31,250 nucleotides of DNA from the NCBI GenBank assembly GCA_032128415.1, contig JAQBGW010000171.1, forward strand, positions 1-31,250, written 5' to 3'. A model generated the notes under the pieces. That model searched no databases. It was not told the DNA's origin and saw only the letters and a list, made by a program, of their open reading frames with translations. Origin of the DNA: Ga0077527 sp032128415. GTDB taxonomy: Bacteria; Pseudomonadota; Gammaproteobacteria; Burkholderiales; SG8-41. Shown piece after piece: positions 22,184 to 30,731 of the stretch. Made by a program: the position numbers and the translations under genes. Positions within the stretch are counted from its first letter, which is position 1; every line of letters starts with the position of its first letter.

Positions 22184-23722
22184 TTAATTATTTTCTTTAG
22201 GGCGCAGAATCGCCAGAAAAATGGCCGCCACCGCGAGTACACCGATTCCCACGACAGCGAGGACCACCAGCAGCGTCGAATTCATCAACAGCCCTATTCC
22301 GGCCAGCACCAGCAACACCAGCAGTGCACCCCCGGAGACCACCGTCAGCAAATAATCGACCGAGTCCTGGAGTCCGGCGTTGCGGATTTCCTGCGCACGG
22401 GCCAGCAGCAGAACCACGGCGCCGACGGCCAGCACAGCCAACCCGACCAGCGCGTGGGTGCGGTGATAAGTCAGGCTGGAATACAGCAGGTAGCAGCACA
22501 CCAGCACAAACAGCGCCGGCACCACCGGATAACCGGGCACCCGAAATGGCCGCGGCGCATCGGGATCTTTTGCACGCAACACGAACAGCGCAACGCCGGT
22601 CAACAGAAAAAAGCCCCAGAACACCGGCAGCGAATATTCGACCAGCCCCTTGAAGCCGGCATTCTGGATCGCCCCCAGACCTACCAGCGCCAGGGCAATC
22701 GCGCCCTGTACCAGCATCGCATTGCGCGGTGAACCGCTGGCCTCGTCCCAGCGACCGAGATAACCCAGCAGCGGCCAGTCGCGGCCCAGCGCGTAGTTCG
22801 AACGCGCCCCGACGATCATCGAACCGTTGACAGAAGTCAGCGCGGCAATGGCGATCATGATGGCAATTAGTTTTTCACCGGTGCTGCCCCACACCACTTT
22901 CAACAAGTCGGCGGCCACGGCATTCGAGCGCGCCATGGCGTCATATCCCAGGCCTTTCAGATAAGCCAGATTGACCAGCAGATACAACAACGTCACTACG
23001 CTGATCGCCAGCAACAGCGCACGCGCCATGTTGCGCTCACGGTCACGCACTTCCGCAGAGATGTAGGCAGCATCGTTCCAGCCGCCATAGGTGAACAGCA
23101 CAAAAATCATCGCGGAACCGATACCGGCACCCATGTACCAGGGTTGATCGGCACCCGCGACCACCGGCACGGCAGCCTGCGGCGGTGCGGCGAATATCAG
23201 ACCGGCGACGATGATCAGCACCAGTCCACCGACTTCCAGCACGGTAAACACATTTTGCGTGGCTTTGCCCTCACGGATACCGCGGTAATTCACGTAAGTC
23301 AGCACGATCACGATCAGGGCAGCCCAGATCGCCGATGAATGCGCACCAAGATTGATCACCCGCGACAGGTAATCACCGAAGAGATAGGCGAATACTGCAA
23401 TCGAGCCGGCGACTATCACCGTCATCCGCGCCCAGCCGTACAGAAACGCCAGTGACCGGCCGTATGCGCGCTGGATGAAATGATATTCACCGCCCGCCGA
23501 CGGGTACGCGGTAGCCAGTTCGGCATAACACAGCGCACCAACGATCGAAAAAATACCGCCGGCAATCCATACTGCGTACAGCGCGGTCTCACTGCCGACA
23601 GCACCGGCAACAATCGACGGCGTGCCGAAAATACCGGCGCCGACGATCAGTCCGACGATCATTGCGCAAGCGTCGGTGACAGACAGCGTCTGGCGCGGTG
23701 CGGCCGGGTTTTCTGTGCTCAT
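22184..23722 (-). CDS. APC-superfamily amino acid permease
   Basis: A 512-residue membrane protein with about 12-14 hydrophobic segments. TM1 carries the APC substrate-loop signature IVGLIVGAGIFGTPSIVAG. Further family motifs are ALCYAELATAYPSAGGEYHF, FVLFTYGGWNDAAYISAEVR, ALTSVNGSMIVGARSNYALG and PRPFRVPGYPVVPALFVLVC. Members are proton- or exchange-driven amino-acid transporters; the substrate is not evident. GGAG 5-6 nt upstream supports ATG 23722. The gene follows the first methyltransferase-like gene by only 25 bp on the same strand, so it may be the last gene of that transcript. Confidence 0.9.
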   Translation of the reverse strand: MSTENPAAPRQTLSVTDACAMIVGLIVGAGIFGTPSIVAGAVGSETALYAVWIAGGIFSIVGALCYAELATAYPSAGGEYHFIQRAYGRSLAFLYGWARMTVIVAGSIAVFAYLFGDYLSRVINLGAHSSAIWAALIVIVLTYVNYRGIREGKATQNVFTVLEVGGLVLIIVAGLIFAAPPQAAVPVVAGADQPWYMGAGIGSAMIFVLFTYGGWNDAAYISAEVRDRERNMARALLLAISVVTLLYLLVNLAYLKGLGYDAMARSNAVAADLLKVVWGSTGEKLIAIMIAIAALTSVNGSMIVGARSNYALGRDWPLLGYLGRWDEASGSPRNAMLVQGAIALALVGLGAIQNAGFKGLVEYSLPVFWGFFLLTGVALFVLRAKDPDAPRPFRVPGYPVVPALFVLVCCYLLYSSLTYHRTHALVGLAVLAVGAVVLLLARAQEIRNAGLQDSVDYLLTVVSGGALLVLLVLAGIGLLMNSTLLVVLAVVGIGVLAVAAIFLAILRPKENN

Positions 23723-23747
23723 ACGTACTCCGGGAAATGCGTGTGAA

Positions 23748-24644
23748 TCAAATTTCGGGGGGCAATTCGTCTGATGCGCGCTTCAACTTACCGCGTTGAA
23801 TCTGTTTTGCGGTCCATGCCACCTGCTGGAGTTTGGCACCCTCTCCAATAGTCAGAGTACCCCGGATGGAGCCACCAACAACGCGGCCATTAAATTCGTG
23901 GCGCGCAATGCCGTCGCGCCCGCCGGCATACATGCGGATCTGCTCGCCGGTGAGCCGGCCACGCAATGCAGTCTTGCGATCACGGATCTCGACGCTGCCC
24001 TCGAGCTCCTGAAAATCTTGCTCCAAAGTGAACTCCAGCGGCGTTTCGCGCCCGCCGATATTGACCAGCGATTGCCATTTCCCCGGCACTTGCGCCGGCA
24101 CCACATAGAAAAATACATAGCTGACACCAGGTTCACCGACTATCTTCTCCGGCACAATCAGTTCGCGCTGCCCGTCCGGATCCCATTCACCGAAATGGTA
24201 ATCGTGCGCAACCAGGCGCGTGCCCGGTTTCAGCGCCATGATTGTCGGACGCAGACGCAGATTCATTTCCGGCAGCAGATAGCTGCTGATGACCGTCGCC
24301 CGAGAAAGATCTGTTTCAAAAAGATTCTGTTCGACAAAATGCACCTTGCCGGTCACGCCGGCCTGCTGCGCATTCTGATTAGCCAGTTTCAGCAAATAGC
24401 GGTCGAGATCGACGCCAAAGCCGCTGGCGCCATACTTTTTGGCGGCGGTAATGACTATGCGGCCGTCCCCGGAACCAAGGTCGATCAGAAAATCCTTGGG
24501 CCCGACGTTAGCCATCTGCAACATAGTATCGACTACGATTTGCGGCGTCGGCACATAAACCACATCGCCTTCCCCCTCCTGCGCATACCCTGTCAGCGCC
24601 GCAGCGGCCAACAACATCATGCCTAACATTTTTGCCAGTTTCAT
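23748..24644 (-). CDS. Exported SAM-methyltransferase-like protein, copy 1 of 3
   Basis: A 298-residue protein: signal peptide (MKLAKMLGMMLLAAAALTGY, cleavage near Ala21), then a class I methyltransferase fold with YVPTPQIVVDTMLQMANVGP, SAM motif I IDLGSGDGRIVITAA (about 54-68), acidic loop GVDLDRYLLKLA, ETDLSRATVISSYLLPEMNL and GTRLVAHDYHFGEW. A beta-rich C-terminal part of about 110 residues follows. The fold resembles FAM173/ATPSc-KMT-type lysine methyltransferases. An exported methyltransferase is puzzling because SAM is cytoplasmic. GGAG 5 nt upstream supports the start. It lies 61 bp after copy 2, with a perfect 8-bp hairpin between them. Confidence 0.82.
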   Translation of the reverse strand: MKLAKMLGMMLLAAAALTGYAQEGEGDVVYVPTPQIVVDTMLQMANVGPKDFLIDLGSGDGRIVITAAKKYGASGFGVDLDRYLLKLANQNAQQAGVTGKVHFVEQNLFETDLSRATVISSYLLPEMNLRLRPTIMALKPGTRLVAHDYHFGEWDPDGQRELIVPEKIVGEPGVSYVFFYVVPAQVPGKWQSLVNIGGRETPLEFTLEQDFQELEGSVEIRDRKTALRGRLTGEQIRMYAGGRDGIARHEFNGRVVGGSIRGTLTIGEGAKLQQVAWTAKQIQRGKLKRASDELPPEI

Positions 24645-24668
24645 TATTGCTCCTTGTTAATCTTTCCT

Positions 24669-24688
24669 TGATTCACGATAGTGAATCA
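24669..24688. repeat. Perfect inverted repeat between methyltransferase copies 2 and 1
   Basis: TGATTCAC-GATA-GTGAATCA forms an 8-bp stem with a 4-nt loop. No T-run follows on either strand, so it is not a standard terminator. It could be an mRNA processing or stability hairpin, or an operator. Confidence 0.75.
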
Positions 24689-24705
24689 GAGAGGTTCCAT
24701 TTTCA

Positions 24706-25635
24706 TCATTTGGGCATGACAAATTCACGGATCACCGGCGGCGGCGCAATTACGTGCGCGGCATCGCGAATCTCAATACGCGTCGCCCGCCACGGCGTTG
24801 TCTTGCCCGTATTTTTGCCGTCAATGCTGCGCATTTCGCCTTCGAGCATCTGCGCCACGCGCTGGCCGCTGAACGCCATACGCCCACCACTGCCCACCGG
24901 CAGCACCAGCGAGAATTCTACCAATCTGCCTGTGAGTTTCGCCTGTTCCACCGGCACCGCACGACCGTCGAAGATCGCGGTCGCCTCGATTTTCTGGTAA
25001 TTCTGTTGCAGCGTCAGTTCGACCGTCCGTGATTTACCGCCGGCATCGATCTGCCACATCCAGCGGCCGGCCACCAGATCCGGCACTACCCAGTAGAGCA
25101 CCTTGCTGCGCTGGATGCGACCGACCGATTTGCCCGGCGCATCCATCTCAAATTGCACATCCGGCGGCCAGTCGCCGATACCGTAATCGTGGGAAACGAT
25201 ACGCGTGCCGGGCGCCAGCGCAAGCAGCTTGCTGCGTGCCATCAAATTCACTTCCGGCAACAGGTATATGGTGATCACCGAGGCCGGTGAGAGATCGGTT
25301 TCGAACAGATCGCGGGCATAAAATTTTGCACGATCGGCCACGCCTGCTTTTTGCGCATTGGCATTGGCCAACTGCACCAGCCGCTTGTCCAGATCAACAC
25401 CGAAACCACGCGCGCCTTTCTGCTGCGCTGCGCTGATGACCATACGACCATCACCGGAACCCAGGTCGATGACATAATCCCTGGCAGTGACTTTTGCAGT
25501 CTTCAGCATCGCATCCACCACCACCTGCGGCGTCTGCACATACGGCGTATCACCAAAGTCCTGCGCCCGCACGCCACCGGACAATACCAGCATCAATAAA
25601 GCGCAGCGCATGGCAAATCGAAAACCGTGCATCAT
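24706..25635 (-). CDS. Exported SAM-methyltransferase-like protein, copy 2 of 3
   Basis: A 309-residue paralogue of its neighbours: signal peptide (FRFAMRCALLMLVLSGGVRA, cleavage before QDFGD), YVQTPQVVVDAMLKTAKV, motif I IDLGSGDGRMVISAA (about 56-70), GFGVDLDKRLVQLANANAQK, FETDLSPASVITIYLLPEVN and GTRIVSHDYGIGDW. The C-terminal domain of about 120 residues diverges from copies 1 and 3. The ATG at 25635 overlaps the TGA of copy 3 (ATGA), showing translational coupling; an ATG at 25632 is also possible. Catalytic motifs are intact, so activity is plausible if SAM is available where the protein resides. Confidence 0.82.
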   Translation of the reverse strand: MMHGFRFAMRCALLMLVLSGGVRAQDFGDTPYVQTPQVVVDAMLKTAKVTARDYVIDLGSGDGRMVISAAQQKGARGFGVDLDKRLVQLANANAQKAGVADRAKFYARDLFETDLSPASVITIYLLPEVNLMARSKLLALAPGTRIVSHDYGIGDWPPDVQFEMDAPGKSVGRIQRSKVLYWVVPDLVAGRWMWQIDAGGKSRTVELTLQQNYQKIEATAIFDGRAVPVEQAKLTGRLVEFSLVLPVGSGGRMAFSGQRVAQMLEGEMRSIDGKNTGKTTPWRATRIEIRDAAHVIAPPPVIREFVMPK

Positions 25636-26564
25636 AAACCCGTGCCCCCTGAATTCGGACTTCCTGATCTGCCGGCGGCGGTTGTGGCGCGCTCACCGAT
25701 CCATTCCACACGCGCCGCAATACGGCTGCCGGAAAGACCAGCCTCGCCGACGATGCGTCCGCCATCAACGCGCCCGCTGAGTTCATGTTTAACCGGCACC
25801 CCGTTCAGATCGGCGCTGAAGGAGAACGACAGCTCGGCGCCGCGCAGTCTCGCGCTCTGGATCGGGGCGGCACGACCCTTGACGCGCACCGTACCACGCA
25901 CTTCCTGAAATTTCTGATCCAGGATGATTTCATAATCATGTGTCTTGCCAGCGACGGTCAGCCGCGTGCGCCAGACGCCACCCACCTTGGCCGGGACCAC
26001 CCAGAAATAAATATCGCTTTCGCCATCCAAACTAAAATACTTGTCGCCGACACCCACCCGTACTTGCTCATCGGCTTTCCAGTCACCCATGTCGAAATCG
26101 TGGGATACCAGGCGAGTGCCCGGCCGCAGATCCAGCAACTTCGGCCGCAACGCCATATTGACACGGGGCAGCAGATACATGGTGATGACGGTCGCTTCCG
26201 TCAAATCAATTTTAAAAAGATCGCGCTGGTAAAACGCCACCTTGTCATCGACACCACTCTTGCGCGCGTTCTCATTGGCCTCGTTGATTCGTAGCGGATT
26301 CAGATCAACACCAAAACCGCGCGCACCGAATTTTTCGGCCGCAGTCACCACGATGCGCCCGTCACCCGACCCGAGATCAATCAGATAATCGCGCGCAGTC
26401 ACCTTGGCCATCGTCAGCATGCGATCGACCACTGATTGCGGCGTTGGTACGTATGGCACGCTGGGCTGTTGCGCAGCACATGGCGCCCCCGCAGCAAGCA
26501 GCGCAGCGCATGCCAGCGCCGACAATATTTTTCCCGCCGCCTTCATCATGTGCATCATGGTCAT
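25632..26564 (-). CDS. Exported SAM-methyltransferase-like protein, copy 3 of 3 (first in operon)
   Basis: A 310-residue paralogue: hydrophobic signal (ILSALACAALLAAGAPCAAQ), YVPTPQSVVDRMLTMAKV, motif I IDLGSGDGRIVVTAA (about 62-76), FGVDLNPLRINEANENARK, FKIDLTEATVITMYLLPRVN and GTRLVSHDFDMGDW. A beta-rich C-terminal domain follows and the end is Gly/Ser-rich. Several in-frame ATGs (26564, 26558, 26555, 26549, 26546) make the start uncertain; AGAG sits close upstream of the first ones. It is the promoter-proximal gene of the three and is divergent from the spermidine-synthase-like gene. Confidence 0.82.
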   Translation of the reverse strand: MTMMHMMKAAGKILSALACAALLAAGAPCAAQQPSVPYVPTPQSVVDRMLTMAKVTARDYLIDLGSGDGRIVVTAAEKFGARGFGVDLNPLRINEANENARKSGVDDKVAFYQRDLFKIDLTEATVITMYLLPRVNMALRPKLLDLRPGTRLVSHDFDMGDWKADEQVRVGVGDKYFSLDGESDIYFWVVPAKVGGVWRTRLTVAGKTHDYEIILDQKFQEVRGTVRVKGRAAPIQSARLRGAELSFSFSADLNGVPVKHELSGRVDGGRIVGEAGLSGSRIAARVEWIGERATTAAGRSGSPNSGGTGL

Positions 26565-26701
26565 CTCTGTAGCCTGCCGTCAGTCCGGCACAGCGACCGG
26601 ATATCTCCGACGTCCAAGGTGCGCACTGACAGGATCGCGCAGCAATAGACCGCGCGTATGGTAGATTGGCCGCGCATTATAACCGACAGCTTCCCCTGCC
26701 T
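26565..26701. promoter_or_regulatory. Divergent promoter region of the methyltransferase cluster and the SpeE-like gene
   Basis: A 137-bp gap with starts on both sides. A TATAAC -10-like sequence lies at about 26679-26684, close to ATG 26702, which has no ribosome binding site, so a leaderless or near-leaderless transcript is possible. No other motif was recognised. Confidence 0.3.
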
Positions 26702-28303
26702 ATGCCCTACTACGCCCTGATATTTGTGTCCGGCGGCGCCATTCTCGCCCTTGAGTTATTGGCGTCACGCATAATGACCCCTTACTTCGGAGTCAGCCTC
26801 TACATCTGGACCGGCATCCTTTCGATCACGCTGGTATCGCTGGCACTGGGCTACTGGTGGGGCGGACGCCTCGCCGGCGGCCCCACACCGCCGACCGACC
26901 GCAAACTGGGAGGGATGTTCGCAATCATGCCGGCACTGGCCGGCATTGCCATAGTCATGGCCTGCGTAGTCTATCCATTCGTTTTTCATCCACTGGCACA
27001 GTGGAGCCTTGTCGGCGGGGCGTTCGCGGCCTGCCTGATTCTGCTGTTCCTGCCGCTAGTCGCCACTTCAGCCATGAATCCGTTGCTGGTCGCCCTGCTG
27101 TTACGCCGGCAATCCGAACGCAGCGGTGACGCCGGCGCCGGCATGGTTTTTTTCATCAGTACACTGGGTTCGGTGGCCGGCGTCATCATCACCGCGTTCG
27201 CCCTGATACCTTATATCAGTAACTACACGGCGACCCTGATGGTCGCTCTGCTGCTCGGCGTGCTGTCGCTGATCGCAGCAGCATCACCAAAAATCCCCAT
27301 GACGCATCGCGGAACCGTTACAACTTGCGGCCTGGTCGCGCTCATCAGTGCAGGATTGTTCGCCTGGAATGCCGACCACTACACAGGACGCAACGGACCG
27401 GTCGCCTTCAGCGGCGCGGATTGGCGCGTTGAAAGCACGCACGGCTCGCTATTCGGCACCGTCAAAATCCTGCGCAGCGATGCCGACCGCGACGGCCGGT
27501 TCCTGCGCCTGTATTTCCAGGACGGACTGATCCAGAACACCGTCGATTCAAACCAGCACTCGATCTCGTTCTACACCTGGGCGCTGGAAGCGCTGACGCG
27601 CGCCTACCATCCGCAACCGCGCAACATACTGGTATTGGGCCTGGGCGCGGGCATTGTTCCTGCGCGATTTGCCAAAGACGGCGCGACTGTTGAAGTCGTC
27701 GAGATTGATCCCTCATCAGTGGCGGTCGCGCAGCGCTACTTTGGCTTCGATCCGGCACGGGTCACTACACATCAGGCTGATGCGCGGACCTTTGTCGCGG
27801 CCTGCACAGCGCGACACGACGTCGTGCTGGTTGACTTGTTCAACGGCGACGGCACGCCGGATTACCTGATCACCCGCGAATTCTTCCGTGACCTCGGCCA
27901 TTGCCTGAAACCAGGCGGCATCGCTGTGTTCAATACCTTCGCCAATCTCGAGGATCCGCGCGGCTATGCGCATCTGCTGGCCACGCTAACCAGTGAACTG
28001 CCCCACGCCGTCATGTACCGACCCGACTGGCCCGGCGCCCGGCAGATCAACAGTTTCATCGTCGCCGGCACGGCACCGCTGGCAACACCTCAGCGCGTCA
28101 CACTGGCGGATGTGCCCGAGCGACACAGCGCCACCTTGTGGGACATGCTCGCCAGACCACGAGTAATCGACAGTACGCTAACTGCATCCGGAAAAATTAT
28201 TTACGATGCATGGAACGCAGCGGCACTGGATATGGCCGCCACACAGGCCGAGTTCCGCCGGGGCGTGCTCGACTCGGCACCGCCGGCGTTGCTGTTGAAC
28301 TAG
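26702..28303 (+). CDS. Membrane-anchored spermidine synthase-like protein (SpeE fold)
   Basis: A 533-residue protein in two parts. The N-terminal 220 residues form about seven membrane helices starting ALIFVSGGAILALELLASRI, with SLYIWTGILSITLVSLALGY and a MVFFISTLGSVAGVI segment, typical of the fused membrane half of bacterial spermidine-synthase-like proteins. The C-terminal half (about 250-500) is a Rossmann methyltransferase/aminopropyltransferase fold: LYFQDGLIQNTVD, NILVLGLGAGIVPARFAKDG, VEVVEIDPSSVAVAQRYFGF, DARTFVAA and DVVLVDLFNGDGTPDYL. Whether it makes a polyamine is unknown. ATG 26702 is the first plausible start; a TTG at 26666 is in frame. It is divergent from three methyltransferase-like genes, perhaps functionally linked. 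Confidence 0.85.
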   Translation: MPYYALIFVSGGAILALELLASRIMTPYFGVSLYIWTGILSITLVSLALGYWWGGRLAGGPTPPTDRKLGGMFAIMPALAGIAIVMACVVYPFVFHPLAQWSLVGGAFAACLILLFLPLVATSAMNPLLVALLLRRQSERSGDAGAGMVFFISTLGSVAGVIITAFALIPYISNYTATLMVALLLGVLSLIAAASPKIPMTHRGTVTTCGLVALISAGLFAWNADHYTGRNGPVAFSGADWRVESTHGSLFGTVKILRSDADRDGRFLRLYFQDGLIQNTVDSNQHSISFYTWALEALTRAYHPQPRNILVLGLGAGIVPARFAKDGATVEVVEIDPSSVAVAQRYFGFDPARVTTHQADARTFVAACTARHDVVLVDLFNGDGTPDYLITREFFRDLGHCLKPGGIAVFNTFANLEDPRGYAHLLATLTSELPHAVMYRPDWPGARQINSFIVAGTAPLATPQRVTLADVPERHSATLWDMLARPRVIDSTLTASGKIIYDAWNAAALDMAATQAEFRRGVLDSAPPALLLN

Positions 28304-28518
28304 AAGCCATTGCACAAGAGGCTATCCCCCCCCTTTGCCTATTTCTCTTTTCAGAGAAAGCGCAGAACAAGTTTTTTAGTTAGCCAGCGCTTCCGCGGGA
28401 ACGTTCCGCGCGCCAGCGTGCAAAGGGGCACCGCCATCATTGCAGATAAAGCTTAAGTTGATTCAATGACACACGTATGCAACAGCATGTTGCGATGTTG
28501 AATGGTGTGCCTCAGTGA
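28304..28518. other. Intergenic region, nothing firm recognised
   Basis: About 215 bp separate two convergent genes. A TTTCTC-TTTTCA-GAGAAA hairpin at about 28347-28364 is followed 14 nt later by T6, too far for a standard terminator. No coding frame is convincing. Confidence 0.4.
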
Positions 28519-28845
28519 TTACTTGCGCTGTGCACCGTTTTTGGGGGCATCACCGGCGCAAGACTCTGCCAGTTCATGAAGTGATACTTCGCCGGTATAA
28601 GTCAGGCGCAGCGCCTGCCGGAGCACGCCCAGATCATCAGGCTGTAAGTGTTTGCGTAACTCGCCCGTTTCGGTTTCAGACAAGACCTGGTTCAACGTCG
28701 CACCCTGATCACGCAAGGCGATGCCGACCTTGGCGCTGGCCACCAGCTGATCGCAAGTCAACTGTGCATGCGCGAACTGCGCCATGCACAGCAACAGGGC
28801 GCCCGCAATCGTCCGCACCAGCCTGCCATGGTTGCCGAGTGTCAC
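28519..28845 (-). CDS. Small exported protein of unknown function
   Basis: A 108-residue protein (from GTG 28845) with a signal peptide (LVRTIAGALLLCMAQFAHA, cleavage before QLTCD). The mature region of about 80 residues is mostly helical with two Cys (LTCDQLV and AESCAG) that could form a disulfide, and a basic end. No family is recognised. The GTG lies 1 nt after the stop of the acyl-CoA dehydrogenase gene, which suggests co-transcription, though no ribosome binding site is visible. A longer frame starting at 28887 inside the upstream gene is less likely. Confidence 0.65.
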   Translation of the reverse strand: MTLGNHGRLVRTIAGALLLCMAQFAHAQLTCDQLVASAKVGIALRDQGATLNQVLSETETGELRKHLQPDDLGVLRQALRLTYTGEVSLHELAESCAGDAPKNGAQRK

Positions 28846-28846
28846 G

Positions 28847-30637
28847 TCAGTATGCCGTCGGATCCAGCGCGAGCGTGCTCGCTGCACCGGTCGTCACCGT
28901 CTGCGCCAGTGCGCCGGCCTGCGGCAGCAGATGCTCCATATAAAACCGTGCGGTCGCCAGCTTGGCATCAAGGAATTCACGATCGGCGCCGGGCGCACTG
29001 CGGCGCTCCTGCGCGATCTGCGCCGCGCGCGCCATCATCCAGCCACCGGCGACGGTTCCGAACAGTTTCAGATAGGGTACTGCCACAGCGGCCGCCGCCT
29101 GTGGTTCCTCCGCATAATGATCGACCAGCCAGCGCGTCGCGGCCTCCAGCCCGTCGATTGCCGGTGTAAACGCCGCGCGCATGCCGGAGAAAGACGCACC
29201 GGCCGCCGCAAGCGGTGCATCCAGCGCGCGCATTTCAGCGATCATCGCCAGCGCGGTGGTCCCCTTTTCGGCACCAACCTTGCGACCGATCAGATCGTTG
29301 GCCTGAATGCCCGTCGTGCCTTCGTAAATGGTCGTGATGCGCGCATCACGCAAATATTGCGCGGCACCGGTTTCTTCGATGTATCCCATGCCGCCATGCA
29401 CCTGCATGCCGAGCGAGGCAATTTCAATCGCAGTCTCGGTGCACCAGCCCTTGACCACCGGCGTCAGCAGATCAAGCCGAGACTGATGCCGCGCGCGCTC
29501 CGCCGCATCGGCATGATGTTTCGAACGGTCAAGCGCGCCCGCCGCAAAATAACCCAGCGCGCGCATGGCCTCGGTCTGGGCGCGCATGGTCATCAGCATG
29601 CGCCGCACATCGGGATGGTGAATGATGGTGACACGGTCGCCGCTGCGTTGCCCGATGGCGCGGCCCTGTACGCGTGTTTTTGCGTATTCCAGCGCGTGCT
29701 GGTAAGCCCGCTCGGCTATGGCCACCCCCTCCATGCCGACGCCGAGCCGCGCATGATTCATCATGGTGAACATGTAGCCGAGACCGCGATGGGGTTCGCC
29801 CACCATATAACCGACAGCGCCGCCATGGTCACCATAGGCGAGCACGCAGGTCGGGCTGCCGTGGATGCCCATCTTGTGCTCGATTGATACGCAACGAATG
29901 TCGTTACGCTTGCCGGGCGTGCCATCCGCATTCAACTCGAATTTCGGCACCACGAACAAGGAAATCCCTTTCACCCCTTCCGGCGCATCGGGCAGGCGCG
30001 CCAGCACCAGATGCACGATGTTGTCCGTCATGTCGTGCTCGCCCCAGGTGATGAATATCTTGGTGCCCTGGATGCGGTAGTGATCGCCCTCCGGCACAGC
30101 ACGCGCGCGCACCGCCGACAGATCGGAGCCGGCCTGCGGCTCGGTCAGATTCATGGTGCCGGTCCACTCGCCCGATACCAGTTTCGGCATGTACGTTGCC
30201 TGCAACGCCTCTGATCCGTGATGGGTCAGCGCTTCCTGCACGCCGGTGGTCAGCATCGGACACAGACAGAACGCCATGTTGGCGCTGTTCCACATTTCCT
30301 GCAGCGGCAGCGCAATCAGGTGCGGCAAACCCTGCCCGCCGAATTCGACTGCACCCGCCAGACCGTTCCAGCCGGCTGCGGTGAATTGCGCGTAAGCCTC
30401 CTTGAATCCGGCCGGCGCGGTGACCACGCCATCGCGCCATTGCGCGCCGTTCTGGTCGCCACTGCGGTTCAGCGGATCAAGGACGCCCTGGGCAAATTTG
30501 GCCGCCTCGCTCAGCACTGCTTCGACCAGCTCGGCATTGACCTCCTCACAACCGGGCAGCGTGCCGACTTCAGCCAGGCCGGCGAATTCCGCAATCGCAA
30601 ACTGCATGTCTTTCAGCGGCGCGGTGTAAGTGGACAT
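28847..30637 (-). CDS. Acyl-CoA dehydrogenase (large, DmdC-like class)
   Basis: A 596-residue flavoprotein dehydrogenase that oxidises acyl-CoA to enoyl-CoA and passes electrons to ETF. Visible are the FAD/substrate motif TMNLTEPQAGSDLSAVRARA, KIFITWGEHDMTDNIVHLVL, MNHARLGVGMEGVAIAERAY, QVHGGMGYIEETGAAQYLRD and the catalytic Glu in ITTIYEGTTGIQANDLIGRK (Glu439). The extended C-terminus (about 150 residues after the Glu) and total length place it with the 3-methylmercaptopropionyl-CoA dehydrogenase-like group, often a broad medium/long-chain enzyme. GGAG 7 nt upstream supports ATG 30637. The etfA gene lies upstream but is separated by a terminator. Confidence 0.94.
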   Translation of the reverse strand: MSTYTAPLKDMQFAIAEFAGLAEVGTLPGCEEVNAELVEAVLSEAAKFAQGVLDPLNRSGDQNGAQWRDGVVTAPAGFKEAYAQFTAAGWNGLAGAVEFGGQGLPHLIALPLQEMWNSANMAFCLCPMLTTGVQEALTHHGSEALQATYMPKLVSGEWTGTMNLTEPQAGSDLSAVRARAVPEGDHYRIQGTKIFITWGEHDMTDNIVHLVLARLPDAPEGVKGISLFVVPKFELNADGTPGKRNDIRCVSIEHKMGIHGSPTCVLAYGDHGGAVGYMVGEPHRGLGYMFTMMNHARLGVGMEGVAIAERAYQHALEYAKTRVQGRAIGQRSGDRVTIIHHPDVRRMLMTMRAQTEAMRALGYFAAGALDRSKHHADAAERARHQSRLDLLTPVVKGWCTETAIEIASLGMQVHGGMGYIEETGAAQYLRDARITTIYEGTTGIQANDLIGRKVGAEKGTTALAMIAEMRALDAPLAAAGASFSGMRAAFTPAIDGLEAATRWLVDHYAEEPQAAAAVAVPYLKLFGTVAGGWMMARAAQIAQERRSAPGADREFLDAKLATARFYMEHLLPQAGALAQTVTTGAASTLALDPTAY

Positions 30638-30662
30638 GGAAAATCTCCAAACAACATATCCA

Positions 30663-30693
30663 GAAAAAAGGGCGCTTCTTCCTGAGCGCCCTT
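30663..30693 (-). terminator. Intrinsic terminator after etfA
   Basis: On the minus strand AAGGGCGCT (30693-30685) pairs with AGCGCCCTT (30676-30668), with a T-run to 30664. It lies about 40 bp after the etfA stop and separates etfA from the acyl-CoA dehydrogenase gene. Confidence 0.93.
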
Positions 30694-30731
30694 CATGTTA
30701 CCGCATCGGCAACCGTTTTTTCCTGGCTCGC

